Positions 5,347 through 13,185 of a stretch of 14,886 bases of DNA are shown here, piece after piece. Where the stretch lies: contig JANYAJ010000132.1 of the NCBI GenBank assembly GCA_025361385.1, positions 1 to 14,886 on the forward strand, written 5' to 3'. A program made the position numbers and the translations under genes. This DNA is from Nitrospira sp. GTDB lineage: Bacteria > Nitrospirota > Nitrospiria > Nitrospirales > Nitrospiraceae. The number at the start of each line of letters is the position of its first letter. Positions within the stretch are counted from its first letter, which is position 1. Below the pieces are notes generated by a model. The model saw nothing but the letters and a program-made list of their open reading frames with translations, did no database searches and was not told the DNA's origin.

Positions 5347-6288
5347 TCAGCGATATGCCGTCGCTCCTATGGACCAACCACGGTACGCAGCCAGCATCCC
5401 GGGTATCTCGAGAACGTGCGTCACCACGGTGAGTGCCAACGCCAACGGCAGCTCATACATCTTCACGTTGTACTGGCGAAAACAACGAAGGCAGTCACGA
5501 ATGCTGTCCAGCGTCTTACCTGCCACGATGAACGGAATGGCAATGACACCGGCGCGGACTAACCGCGCATATGGAAGCCGGTGATCGCGCAGCCGAGTGA
5601 TGACGGTACTGTACCCATGGTTGCGCCGTATGTCCCACTCCATGGGCCACCCCTCGAAATCGTGTACCACGACCAGCTCCGGGTCGAACAGTAATGTCGC
5701 GTGATCCCGAAGAAAAGCCTCAGACTGCATTCGCGACGCGAAGGCACCAATACCAACGGGAAGTGGGTGGCGACGATACACCTCCCGTCGAAAACAGGCG
5801 GCGTTGCCGGATATAAAGCGAGTTGGGCCACGTCGTCCTGGGTCAAGATACGACCGGGACAAGAGCCCCAGGATGCGTTCCACGCGTGAACGACCGGGAT
5901 ACAGGGTCTTGGCGCTGACGGCTGCGACGTCGGGATACTCGGCAATGGCAGCACGTAGTACTTGTAGCCATGACCGCTGGGGAATGCAGTCGGCATCGAC
6001 GATGGCCAGCCAGTCGCCGGTGGCTGCTTCCACCGACAGGTTCTTCAATTCATACGACGATTCGGCATCGAGATACAGGACCGTCATGTTGGGGATCATC
6101 CCTAACACATCGCTCGGGATCTGGCCTTTGAATCGAGATGACTCGACAAGGATAAATTCATCGGCAGGCGTCCCCTCTTGGTCCTTCCATGCCCGCAAGG
6201 CTCGACGGAGGTCCTCCCACGATTTTTCCTCTCCGGCTGCGTAGTCCGATACCACGATGACCGATAGGCTGGCTGACTTGTGATCCAT
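5347..6288 (-). CDS. Family 2 glycosyltransferase
   Basis: This is a 313-residue GT-A fold enzyme. The strand LSVIVVSD opens the domain at residues 8-15, and the metal-binding motif reads VDADC at 97-101. The acceptor region SGNAACFRREVY lies at 160-171. The C-terminal part (about 245-300) carries two hydrophobic stretches (VIAIPFIVAG and LPLALALTVVTHVL) that probably attach it to the inner membrane. The ATG at 6288 is chosen over starts at 6303 and 6393 because GGAGAG lies eight bases before it and the longer N-termini lack domain character. It is the last gene of the leftward polysaccharide cluster, 47 bases after the preceding GT2. The sugar and acceptor are unknown. Confidence 0.84.
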   Translation of the reverse strand: MDHKSASLSVIVVSDYAAGEEKSWEDLRRALRAWKDQEGTPADEFILVESSRFKGQIPSDVLGMIPNMTVLYLDAESSYELKNLSVEAATGDWLAIVDADCIPQRSWLQVLRAAIAEYPDVAAVSAKTLYPGRSRVERILGLLSRSYLDPGRRGPTRFISGNAACFRREVYRRHPLPVGIGAFASRMQSEAFLRDHATLLFDPELVVVHDFEGWPMEWDIRRNHGYSTVITRLRDHRLPYARLVRAGVIAIPFIVAGKTLDSIRDCLRCFRQYNVKMYELPLALALTVVTHVLEIPGMLAAYRGWSIGATAYR

Positions 6289-6335
6289 TGATTGTCTCTC
6301 CATACAATGACCCTTAGCGCCTGAGGCCGTGCAGC

Positions 6336-7508
6336 TTAGCGTAACCCGGTGCTGCCTGCAGGACGATCGCCAGCAGTCCGGCGGTCGAGCCACAGCATTC
6401 GTTGCCGAGTGATAATGTGAACTGCCGCGATCACGCTGATGAGCACGTCAACGACGAACATCGCGGGAATGACTGCAAGCGCCGTGCAGGCGAGCCAAGG
6501 CTCTGGGCGGGCCCGTACTATAGCGGTCACCACTGCGGTCGACGCGGGGACCGCATAGACCACGAGCCACCACGGACTGATGACACCACCGACAATACAG
6601 GCGATGACCAGCAACAGAACGATTCGGTCGAGGTAGCCGGCTGTCACAAACGCGGCCTCGAGTCCACGCGCATGGCGGCGGGACGCCACGAGTCCCCGGC
6701 TCCATCGAAGCCGTTGATGGAGATAATGCCGGAACGAAGCGGCCACTTCATCATCGGAGACGGCAGCATGGACGAAGCGGGTCCTTCCGCCTCCGCCGAT
6801 AAGCGCCAACGACACCTCAATGTCCTCGCTGAAGGAGCCGGCGGGGAAGCCGCCGATACGTTCGAGCGCAAGCCTCCGGTAGGCGCAGTTGCCGCCCATC
6901 GTGGGCGGGTCGAAGCCCAGAGCGTCCTTGGCTGCGAGATTGATCAACTGATGGGTCCATGCTTCCAGACATGCATATGCTGCGATAGCATTGATCCTAG
7001 AGGGCACGGGCCGTCGATACCCGCACACCGCCTCGGTCTTCGAGTCGACGAACGGCTCTACCAGCCGGCACAATGAGTCGGGACGGGGGCACTGATCGGC
7101 ATCATAGACCACCATCACCTCCGGCCTGCCGTGGGCTGAGGCGAGCGCACGATTGAGCGCCTCGGCCTTCCCCACATTCTTGTCGAGGACAATGAGCAGG
7201 ACCTGTGCCCGTTCACGTGCCCACGTCACGGCCAGATCGGTACTGGCGTCCGTTGAGGCGTCGTCGACGAGACAGACCGAGAGACGGCCGGCATCGTAGT
7301 TCAGGGCATCAAGGCTCGACAATAAGCGGGGCAACGAGTCCTGCTCGTTGCGAAATGCGACGGCGACCAGCACTTCAGGCAGACAACCAGTACCTGTCGT
7401 GGTGCGCCGAGGCAGCCACGACGCCATGACCCACAACAGCCGCCGCACAGAGAAGAGCATCAAGATACCGAGCAGAAGATCTGCAACGATGCTCACCGGA
7501 TCCTCCAT
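6336..7508 (-). CDS. Membrane-bound family 2 glycosyltransferase (processive type)
   Basis: This 390-residue protein has one N-terminal membrane segment (about residues 7-30), a GT2 domain and several C-terminal membrane segments (about 295-370). The catalytic set is complete: VDD at 81-83, DAD at 136-138, SED at 227-229 in the TED position, and QRLRW at 265-269 (QxxRW). This pattern is shared with cellulose, chitin and hyaluronan synthases and with poly-N-acetylglucosamine synthases, so it may extend or transfer a sugar at the membrane. An in-frame TTG start at 7523 is possible, but neither start has a strong ribosome site and ATG at 7508 is preferred. It follows the 7601-8551 gene after 92 bases. 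The product is unknown. Confidence 0.84.
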   Translation of the reverse strand: MEDPVSIVADLLLGILMLFSVRRLLWVMASWLPRRTTTGTGCLPEVLVAVAFRNEQDSLPRLLSSLDALNYDAGRLSVCLVDDASTDASTDLAVTWARERAQVLLIVLDKNVGKAEALNRALASAHGRPEVMVVYDADQCPRPDSLCRLVEPFVDSKTEAVCGYRRPVPSRINAIAAYACLEAWTHQLINLAAKDALGFDPPTMGGNCAYRRLALERIGGFPAGSFSEDIEVSLALIGGGGRTRFVHAAVSDDEVAASFRHYLHQRLRWSRGLVASRRHARGLEAAFVTAGYLDRIVLLLVIACIVGGVISPWWLVVYAVPASTAVVTAIVRARPEPWLACTALAVIPAMFVVDVLISVIAAVHIITRQRMLWLDRRTAGDRPAGSTGLR

Positions 7509-7600
7509 CTCGAGACTCGCCAACAGGTTACGGTAACTCGACCGCAGCCGCCGAGAGCAACTGCAAGAGCTTTTTGTCTATGCCAATGACAGGCTTCCCC

Positions 7601-8551
7601 TTATGCGAGCCGCTGCGGGCTGTTGCCTGGGCCAAAAATATAACCGACGAACTCGCCTGCGGCGTGGCAGGTCACAACAAGAGCTGCAAGCGGCAAGCAC
7701 GTGACGGCAGGCCTGAGCAATCGCCGCTTACGAATCACCGGACCGACCGTGGTCCACAATAAGTAACCGGGCAGAATGACGCAGCCCCCGAGTCGCAAGA
7801 ATCGCTCGACCCATGAGATCTGCTGGAGCCTAAACCCGGCAATAGATCGGCCATTGTGGTAATGCGCCGCAAGCGTTCCCCAGAATCCCCATGTTTGGTT
7901 ATGCGACACGATCAACTGATCGTCCGCAATCAGAATCTCCCCCTGATCGCGCAAGTTGCGATTGAACAAGAATTCCATGATGCCGAGTTGAGACATCGCT
8001 CGCGGGATCACACGCCGCTTATAGGAAATGTTGGCCTGCAACGAAATGGCCGGTTGTCTGCCGTTCTCGATCGGGGCGGTGAACGGTCCGAATACAATCA
8101 GGAAATTAGCCCAGTCGATCAGCCGCGTCGTGGCTCCATTTTCAACGACACCCCCGATAGCTGCCGCATCGGGATGATCACGGTGCGCCGTCAGGATACG
8201 TTCGCACCACCCGGGCATGACCGTGCAATGGTCCTCAGTCACCGCCACCACAGCGCCATTGGCTTGAGTCATTGCAAGTTCGCGAAGAAAGAATACAGAC
8301 CCACCGGGCCATTTGATCCATCTCACTTCCGGATAGCGCTCAGCCACATCGGGCGGCAACCCCTGTCCATGTCCATCGCCCACCACCACTTCTGCACCGA
8401 CCGCTTGGGCTTGCTGATGCAGCGACTCGAGGCACGGTTCAATTTCTGGCCAGGCCTTCGTCGTCGCGATGACAACGGATAGTGGGACTGTTGCACCATC
8501 GTCCCACCAGGCCGCCTTTGCGTCGTTATCTGGCGCAATCGCCGAACTCAT
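7601..8551 (-). CDS. Family 2 glycosyltransferase
   Basis: This 316-residue protein has LSVVIATTKAWPEIEPCLESL at 24-44, the start of a GT-A fold. It also has AEVVVGDG at 53-60 and VTEDHCTVMPGW at 104-115, where EDH stands in the usual DxD position. C-terminal hydrophobic stretches at about 255-272 and 281-305 suggest membrane attachment. The start is placed at ATG 8551 because it overlaps the preceding gene's TGA as ATGA (8548-8551), with GAGG about nine bases upstream. Longer in-frame starts at 8569 and 8626 would lie deep inside that gene. Translational coupling implies joint production with the GT4 enzyme. The altered metal motif means the donor cannot be guessed. Confidence 0.83.
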   Translation of the reverse strand: MSSAIAPDNDAKAAWWDDGATVPLSVVIATTKAWPEIEPCLESLHQQAQAVGAEVVVGDGHGQGLPPDVAERYPEVRWIKWPGGSVFFLRELAMTQANGAVVAVTEDHCTVMPGWCERILTAHRDHPDAAAIGGVVENGATTRLIDWANFLIVFGPFTAPIENGRQPAISLQANISYKRRVIPRAMSQLGIMEFLFNRNLRDQGEILIADDQLIVSHNQTWGFWGTLAAHYHNGRSIAGFRLQQISWVERFLRLGGCVILPGYLLWTTVGPVIRKRRLLRPAVTCLPLAALVVTCHAAGEFVGYIFGPGNSPQRLA

Positions 8552-9702
8552 CTGTCGCCTCGTCGGCATTCGGTCGCCATGGCGGCCTGATAGCTCTTCA
8601 ACGTCTCCCTTGCAGTTTGTTCCCACCGATAATGGCTGGCTTGTTCCAATCCCTGTATCCGCCGTTTAGCCCAAAGCGTCTCATCGGCCAGCATACGTCG
8701 CATCGCATCGGCCAGCGCCGCAATATCGTCCGGTGCGACGAGTTCAGCCGCCCCTGCAAGGTTCTCTGTCAACGAAGAGGACAGCGTGCTGACCACTGGC
8801 ACCCCACACGCCATCGCTTCGAGCGGAGGAAACCAGAACCCCTCATGAAGAGAAGGGTACACAAAGAGCCTTGCTACCGAATAGATAGCGGGAAGATCCT
8901 GTTGATCCACATAACCGGCGAGGTGCACCTTCCCCCGCAGGGCCGGCACATCTATCTGTTTCAACAGTGCCTCATACCCCCAGCCCAACTTGCCGGCAAG
9001 CACGAGGTGCTCTTTGATGGCGCCTGCCTCTACAAGCCGTCGATAACTTTCAACCAAAGCGGGAAGGTTCTTTCGCGGCTCGAGCGTTGCGACATACAGG
9101 ATGTAGGGCTGTGGGAGCATGAGTCGCGTGACGACCTCCCGGATAGATGCAGGATCGCAGGGGCGAAACTCCTCGCCTATTCCCGGCACGGTGACATGAA
9201 TGCGATCCAGCTGGAAATCAGGGAGAAACGCCAAGATCGCTTGTCGTGTGGCCTGAGAGGGGGCAATCACCATATCGGTCCGACGAAGACTCGCCAGCAC
9301 CATTTGCCGATACAGCCGGCTTCGGCGCAACGCGATGTGATGCTCAGGATGCGAGAACGACGTCATGTCATGAACCGTCAATACGTGCCGCGCTCTTCCC
9401 CGAATGTAGGGCATGATGAACGACGGCGAGTGCACAACGTCCGCCTTCCAGTCGGAGGCGGCGACAGGCAATATCATCTGCTGAGAGATTATTCGGATCG
9501 GTCGAGGGCGTGCGCTGATGGAGGCATGTGAAAAGTTCACGGGAAGATCGTTGGCAAAGAACCGCCGATCCTCATAATTGTGATAGATCATATACTGATT
9601 GCGTTGATCAACCTTCGCAAGGTGCAGGACCAACTGTTTCAGGTATGTGTCGACACCGGTCATCTGGGGAATGAACGCCGTGAAATCAATTGCGATTCTC
9701 AT
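8548..9702 (-). CDS. GT4-family glycosyltransferase
   Basis: This 384-residue GT-B fold retaining glycosyltransferase begins MRIAIDFTAF, with a Gly-containing loop (TGVDTY, 15-20) in the N-terminal domain. The C-terminal domain shows YVATLEPRKN at 203-212 and the E-x7-E motif EGFWFPPLE at 287-295, followed by AMACGVPVV. These features define GT4 enzymes that use nucleotide sugars such as GDP-mannose or UDP-glucose. The W at 290 replaces the usual G of EGFG. The length is normal. It follows the flippase gene after 123 bases and overlaps the next GT2 gene by four bases. It likely adds a sugar to a lipid-linked intermediate on the cytoplasmic face; the specificity is unknown. Confidence 0.9.
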   Translation of the reverse strand: MRIAIDFTAFIPQMTGVDTYLKQLVLHLAKVDQRNQYMIYHNYEDRRFFANDLPVNFSHASISARPRPIRIISQQMILPVAASDWKADVVHSPSFIMPYIRGRARHVLTVHDMTSFSHPEHHIALRRSRLYRQMVLASLRRTDMVIAPSQATRQAILAFLPDFQLDRIHVTVPGIGEEFRPCDPASIREVVTRLMLPQPYILYVATLEPRKNLPALVESYRRLVEAGAIKEHLVLAGKLGWGYEALLKQIDVPALRGKVHLAGYVDQQDLPAIYSVARLFVYPSLHEGFWFPPLEAMACGVPVVSTLSSSLTENLAGAAELVAPDDIAALADAMRRMLADETLWAKRRIQGLEQASHYRWEQTARETLKSYQAAMATECRRGDR

Positions 9703-9785
9703 GTATCAGTCTGCCTCACTGCATTGAACGGTACGGTGTTCCCATAATGGCCTTCCTTCGAAACGCCTGCACCTGCCGAAAACTT

Positions 9786-9806
9786 CCATCATGTGAACCA
9801 CGATGG
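9786..9806 (-). other. Short stem-loop between flippase and GT4 genes
   Basis: CCATC/GATGG arms plus GTG/CAC inner pairs form a small bulged hairpin about 20 bases after the flippase stop. On the minus strand it is followed by AAGTTTTC. It could be a weak terminator or a processing site. The 123-base gap otherwise holds no gene. Confidence 0.25.
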
Positions 9807-9825
9807 AACAGCAATAATCTCATCA

Positions 9826-11292
9826 TCAGCCGATCTGTGCAGGCTCCGCCTTCCGAAGCAATAACGAACGGACCGCTGCAATCTCACCCTGCCGAAACTC
9901 CCCGATCCACCAATAGCCAAGCAAACTCATCATCCCCAGCAGGATCAGCTTTGCAAAGACGAACAAGCCGGAAGTCGTCCACAACATTGAAGCCGCACCC
10001 ACCACGAGACCGATCAGCAGACTACGCAAAAGAGTCCCGACCGGTGGCCACACCTTCCACAAGATATACACACTCGCAACGGCAACAGACGCGCCAAGTA
10101 ACGAGACCCCCACAGTGACGAGAGCGGCGCCCTGCCCCCCTAATCGAGGAATCAGCAGGAGGTGCCCACCCAAGGCCAACGGGACCAACGGAGCCGTGAA
10201 CATCACCGTCCTGGCTGGGAAACCGGCTGCCGTCATAATCGTCAATGACACCACCAGCATCACATTCAAGACCGCCCCAACAATCAACAGCGTGAGCAGA
10301 GGTCCTGCCGGAACAAATGCGGAACCGAATACGACCCCCACAATCTCTGGCGCCGCGCCGGCGATGATTGCGGCGACCGGAACGAGCCACAGCGTGACGC
10401 GCATCGCATCACGAGCAATCTCCCTGGCTCGCTCCTCTTGGCCGTCGGCAAATTGTCGGCTCAACGTGACGAGAAGCAACGATGAAAATGTGTAGGAAAA
10501 CAACCCCGGGAGCAGTGAGAGACTTTGAGCCGCGCTATAGATGCCGGCTTGCGTGGCGGTGCCTCCGAGGATCTTTAGCATGAACAGATCCATGCCGTTG
10601 TAGAAGATGAGACAGAGTGAGGACAGGAACAACAGCGCCCCATAACGCTGGATTGGGATGGCGACTTGCGGTTGCTTGATGAACATCCCCGAACCGAGGT
10701 ACCACCGGCTGAGTGCGAGCTCTACAACCGACGACCCAATTACTCCAAGCAATGCCCCAGTGATGGAAAGACCTGCCTTCACAAGCAGCACCACGAGACA
10801 GATCCTGGCCAGCCAGCGACCGGCCCTTGCGATCGCTCCGGCTTGGTAATGGCCCCTTCCAATCAAAACATTTCGATACGCTTGTCCGACACATAACAGG
10901 GGGATATCGATTGCACAGAGACGAAGATAAAATGCCAAGTCTGGCTCATTGAGGAGCACGCTGAGCGGTGCGGCAAGGAACCATACAAGAACCATGGCCG
11001 CGATCCCAACCTTCAAACTGAGACGGACAACCATAGCCCCTACTGGCTTCCAATCACTCGTTTCCCCCACGAACTTGATCGTGGCTTTGGCAAAGAATGA
11101 TGCAATGGCACTCTCAACCCAAATGATCGTGGTCAGCGCGAGAGCCAGTAACCCATAGCCTTGCGGCCCAAACTGTCGCGTGAGAAAGCTGGTCGTGATA
11201 AGGGCCGTCACCGGAAACAGGAGCTCTGCCAGGAAAATCCGAGCAGTCCCATCCATCATGCGACGTCCTGTGGTCGTTGTCAGTAAGCCCAT
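9826..11292 (-). CDS. Wzx-type polysaccharide flippase (MOP superfamily)
   Basis: This 488-residue protein is almost entirely hydrophobic, with about 12-14 membrane segments and very few long loops. The N-terminal region TSFLTRQFGPQGYGLLALA (about 34-52) is the hallmark of oligosaccharide flippases in the polysaccharide transporter family. Length and topology fit Wzx/RfbX-like proteins that move undecaprenyl-linked repeat units across the inner membrane. The start is ATG 11292; ATG 11259 is an alternative. It has its own predicted promoter about 160 bases upstream. Neighbouring glycosyltransferases support a role in exopolysaccharide, capsule or O-antigen assembly. No Wzy polymerase or ligase gene is in the window. 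Confidence 0.9.
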   Translation of the reverse strand: MGLLTTTTGRRMMDGTARIFLAELLFPVTALITTSFLTRQFGPQGYGLLALALTTIIWVESAIASFFAKATIKFVGETSDWKPVGAMVVRLSLKVGIAAMVLVWFLAAPLSVLLNEPDLAFYLRLCAIDIPLLCVGQAYRNVLIGRGHYQAGAIARAGRWLARICLVVLLVKAGLSITGALLGVIGSSVVELALSRWYLGSGMFIKQPQVAIPIQRYGALLFLSSLCLIFYNGMDLFMLKILGGTATQAGIYSAAQSLSLLPGLFSYTFSSLLLVTLSRQFADGQEERAREIARDAMRVTLWLVPVAAIIAGAAPEIVGVVFGSAFVPAGPLLTLLIVGAVLNVMLVVSLTIMTAAGFPARTVMFTAPLVPLALGGHLLLIPRLGGQGAALVTVGVSLLGASVAVASVYILWKVWPPVGTLLRSLLIGLVVGAASMLWTTSGLFVFAKLILLGMMSLLGYWWIGEFRQGEIAAVRSLLLRKAEPAQIG

Positions 11293-11386
11293 TCTGCTTT
11301 CAAGTGGTATGCACCAACAGTCTCGGCGTCTTCAGCAGCTTTTGCCCAAGCCGCAAACGTAACAGGCACTGATCTTTCGCTTCCCA

Positions 11387-11413
11387 CAGGCTTGGCGAAA
11401 CAGTATTAGCCTG
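11387..11413 (-). other. Stem-loop in the flippase leader
   Basis: CAGGCT and AGCCTG form a perfect six-base-pair stem with a 15-base loop inside the predicted 5' leader of the flippase message. No known riboswitch consensus was recognised in this leader. Confidence 0.25.
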
Positions 11414-11447
11414 GCCTAAAAAGATAAACCCCAGGGGATCTCTCGTC

Positions 11448-11476
11448 AGTATAGTAACAAAATGGCGGGCAGCCAA
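11448..11476 (-). promoter_or_regulatory. Sigma70-type promoter upstream of the flippase gene
   Basis: On the minus strand TTGGCT (11476-11471) is followed after exactly 17 bases by TATACT (11453-11448), a five-of-six -10 match. Transcription would start near 11441, leaving a leader of about 150 bases before ATG 11292. It lies in the 315-base gap 11293-11607, which otherwise has no gene, and would let the second half of the cluster be expressed separately. Confidence 0.5.
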
Positions 11477-11607
11477 TACCTCTTAATCTGATCTTCCTCT
11501 ACGGAATGGGGAGGGAAGGATACGAGGAAATGTGATCGCACCACTCAGGTCCAGGTGGAATCCGATCCACATTGTCGGACAGACGGCCGGTAACGTGGCA
11601 GGCTGTG

Positions 11608-13182
11608 CTATCGGTCCACGTGGCGCCGCAAGCTCCCATTCCACTCCGTGAGCATCAAGGCCACCGTGAGGGCTGCGAACCCCGTGGCACACACCTTGGC
11701 TGCGAGGGGGAGGGTGCCATGCAAAACCAGCCCGAGCCCCCAGGCCGCGCCCAGAACACCCAGAGTGATTAAGTGCGGCCAGAGCACGAAGGAGGCACGA
11801 CGAGGGGACGTCGTTTTTGGAGTCGTGATATAGGGGAACTGGCGGTTGGCGAGCACATCGGCAACCGCTGCAAGCTGATAGGGCCATTTCGCAAATTGCA
11901 GGAGCCGGGCTCGCCAATGAGTACCCTGCTCCGACTTCCTATCCAAATAGAACCTTTGCCGGTATCTCTCCCATATCCACAGCATGATGACTATGCATGC
12001 ACCGCTCACGATCGTGTCGACAGTCATAACGGTCGGAGTCGTTCCCCACACCAACATACACGCCACAAGAATTATGGCGATGGGAAGCTCAATGCTCCGA
12101 TAGACATAGTTTATTCCGTGCAAGGTGCTCAACAATGCGGAAGTTGGCGAGAGGTTCCGGACCACCGCAGGCCCGATCCGTAGCTTCACGTCGAGGACAG
12201 AACGGGTCCACCGACGCTGCTGGTTTAGATAAGCAGGCCAATCGACAGGGGTCAACCCGCGAGCCAGGACCTCAGGAACATAGACCCCTTCCCACCCACG
12301 ATTATGGTACAGGAGCGTCAGCAGCAAATCATCGGCATCGTGCGCCGCGAACCCGCCGCACTCGCGCAAAGCGCTGAGACGGTGTGTATTGTGACATCCG
12401 ATGAGGAGCGGAAATCCTTTCCCATAACACGCCATTTGCACGAGAGAGTAGAACTCGTAGGTTTCTTCGGCCGCTCCCCTGGCAATAAAACTCGCCCGCT
12501 GATTGACATACACCTGCGGAGCCTGCACATACCCGACGCGTGCATCGTCGAAATACCCGAGAACTTTGGCGAGATACACACGATTAGGCACATGATCGGG
12601 ATCAAATGCCGTCAAGATCTCGTATCGATCGAATCCAATCTCATGGAGCCATGCATTATAGTTTCCGTGCTTTGTGGCCTTTCGAAACATGCCCACTTCG
12701 GTCTGATAGCACGGAAACGACTTGCGGCTGAAATGATGGACGCCAAGCGTGGCACAGACCTCCTTGACTCGCTCGTCATCCCCCTCATCCAAGACCCAGG
12801 TGTCGTGCGGATAGTCGAGCCCCACCAAAGCCTTCAGGGTCTGTTCCAGCACATCGAATGGCTCAATACCCGGCACATATGTGGTCACAACGGCGACCTT
12901 CCAGCCCGGTCTCGGCGAAAGAGCTCTTGGCTTTTTCATGCTGGGAAGAATCAGCCATCGCCCTAGATTATTGAGGAGAAGCACCGCGAGGAGGCCGGAA
13001 CAAACCGTCATGACAAATGGATGTTCTCCCCATGCCGTGAGCTGGAACCAGGTAAAGAGAAACACCGCGATGGCAGCCACTCCCGACACCGTCAACAGCC
13101 AATAGATGAAACGGTCTTTCGGCTGGAGGACGTGGTCGCTTTCGACTCTCTTCGAAAGATTGCTTCCGTTAGACCGCTCCAT
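11608..13182 (-). CDS. Cellulose-synthase-like membrane glycosyltransferase (GT2)
   Basis: This 524-residue protein has two N-terminal membrane segments (about 27-50 and 57-79), a cytoplasmic GT2 domain and C-terminal membrane segments (about 355-375, 385-402 and 468-510). Catalytic positions resemble BcsA: LDEGDD at 131-136, DPDH at 194-197, HDADD at 281-285 in the TED position, and QQRRW at 321-325. It lacks the C-terminal PilZ domain that gives BcsA its cyclic di-GMP control, and is much shorter than BcsA (about 700-870 residues). No BcsB-like partner is nearby. It starts three bases after the stop of the methyltransferase-GT2 gene, so the two are in one operon. It could polymerise a beta-glucan-like chain or add one sugar; the substrate is unknown. 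Confidence 0.86.
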   Translation of the reverse strand: MERSNGSNLSKRVESDHVLQPKDRFIYWLLTVSGVAAIAVFLFTWFQLTAWGEHPFVMTVCSGLLAVLLLNNLGRWLILPSMKKPRALSPRPGWKVAVVTTYVPGIEPFDVLEQTLKALVGLDYPHDTWVLDEGDDERVKEVCATLGVHHFSRKSFPCYQTEVGMFRKATKHGNYNAWLHEIGFDRYEILTAFDPDHVPNRVYLAKVLGYFDDARVGYVQAPQVYVNQRASFIARGAAEETYEFYSLVQMACYGKGFPLLIGCHNTHRLSALRECGGFAAHDADDLLLTLLYHNRGWEGVYVPEVLARGLTPVDWPAYLNQQRRWTRSVLDVKLRIGPAVVRNLSPTSALLSTLHGINYVYRSIELPIAIILVACMLVWGTTPTVMTVDTIVSGACIVIMLWIWERYRQRFYLDRKSEQGTHWRARLLQFAKWPYQLAAVADVLANRQFPYITTPKTTSPRRASFVLWPHLITLGVLGAAWGLGLVLHGTLPLAAKVCATGFAALTVALMLTEWNGSLRRHVDR

Positions 13183-13185
13183 ATC

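Noticed and set aside
7509..7600. Terminator between the two GT2 genes
   Set aside because: A short A-rich stretch is present on the minus strand, but no stable stem precedes a run of T.
11293..11441. Cyclic di-GMP or other known riboswitch in the flippase leader
   Set aside because: I looked for the GEMM conserved blocks and found only scattered short matches that do not occur in the right order.
11483..11917. A 144-codon minus-strand frame overlapping the end of the synthase-like gene
   Set aside because: It is an out-of-frame reading of the membrane segment region, rich in odd residues, with no family resemblance.
12304..12966. A 220-codon plus-strand frame inside the cellulose-synthase-like gene
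   Set aside because: It is antisense to well-conserved catalytic motifs (DPDH, HDADD) and has no domain of its own.
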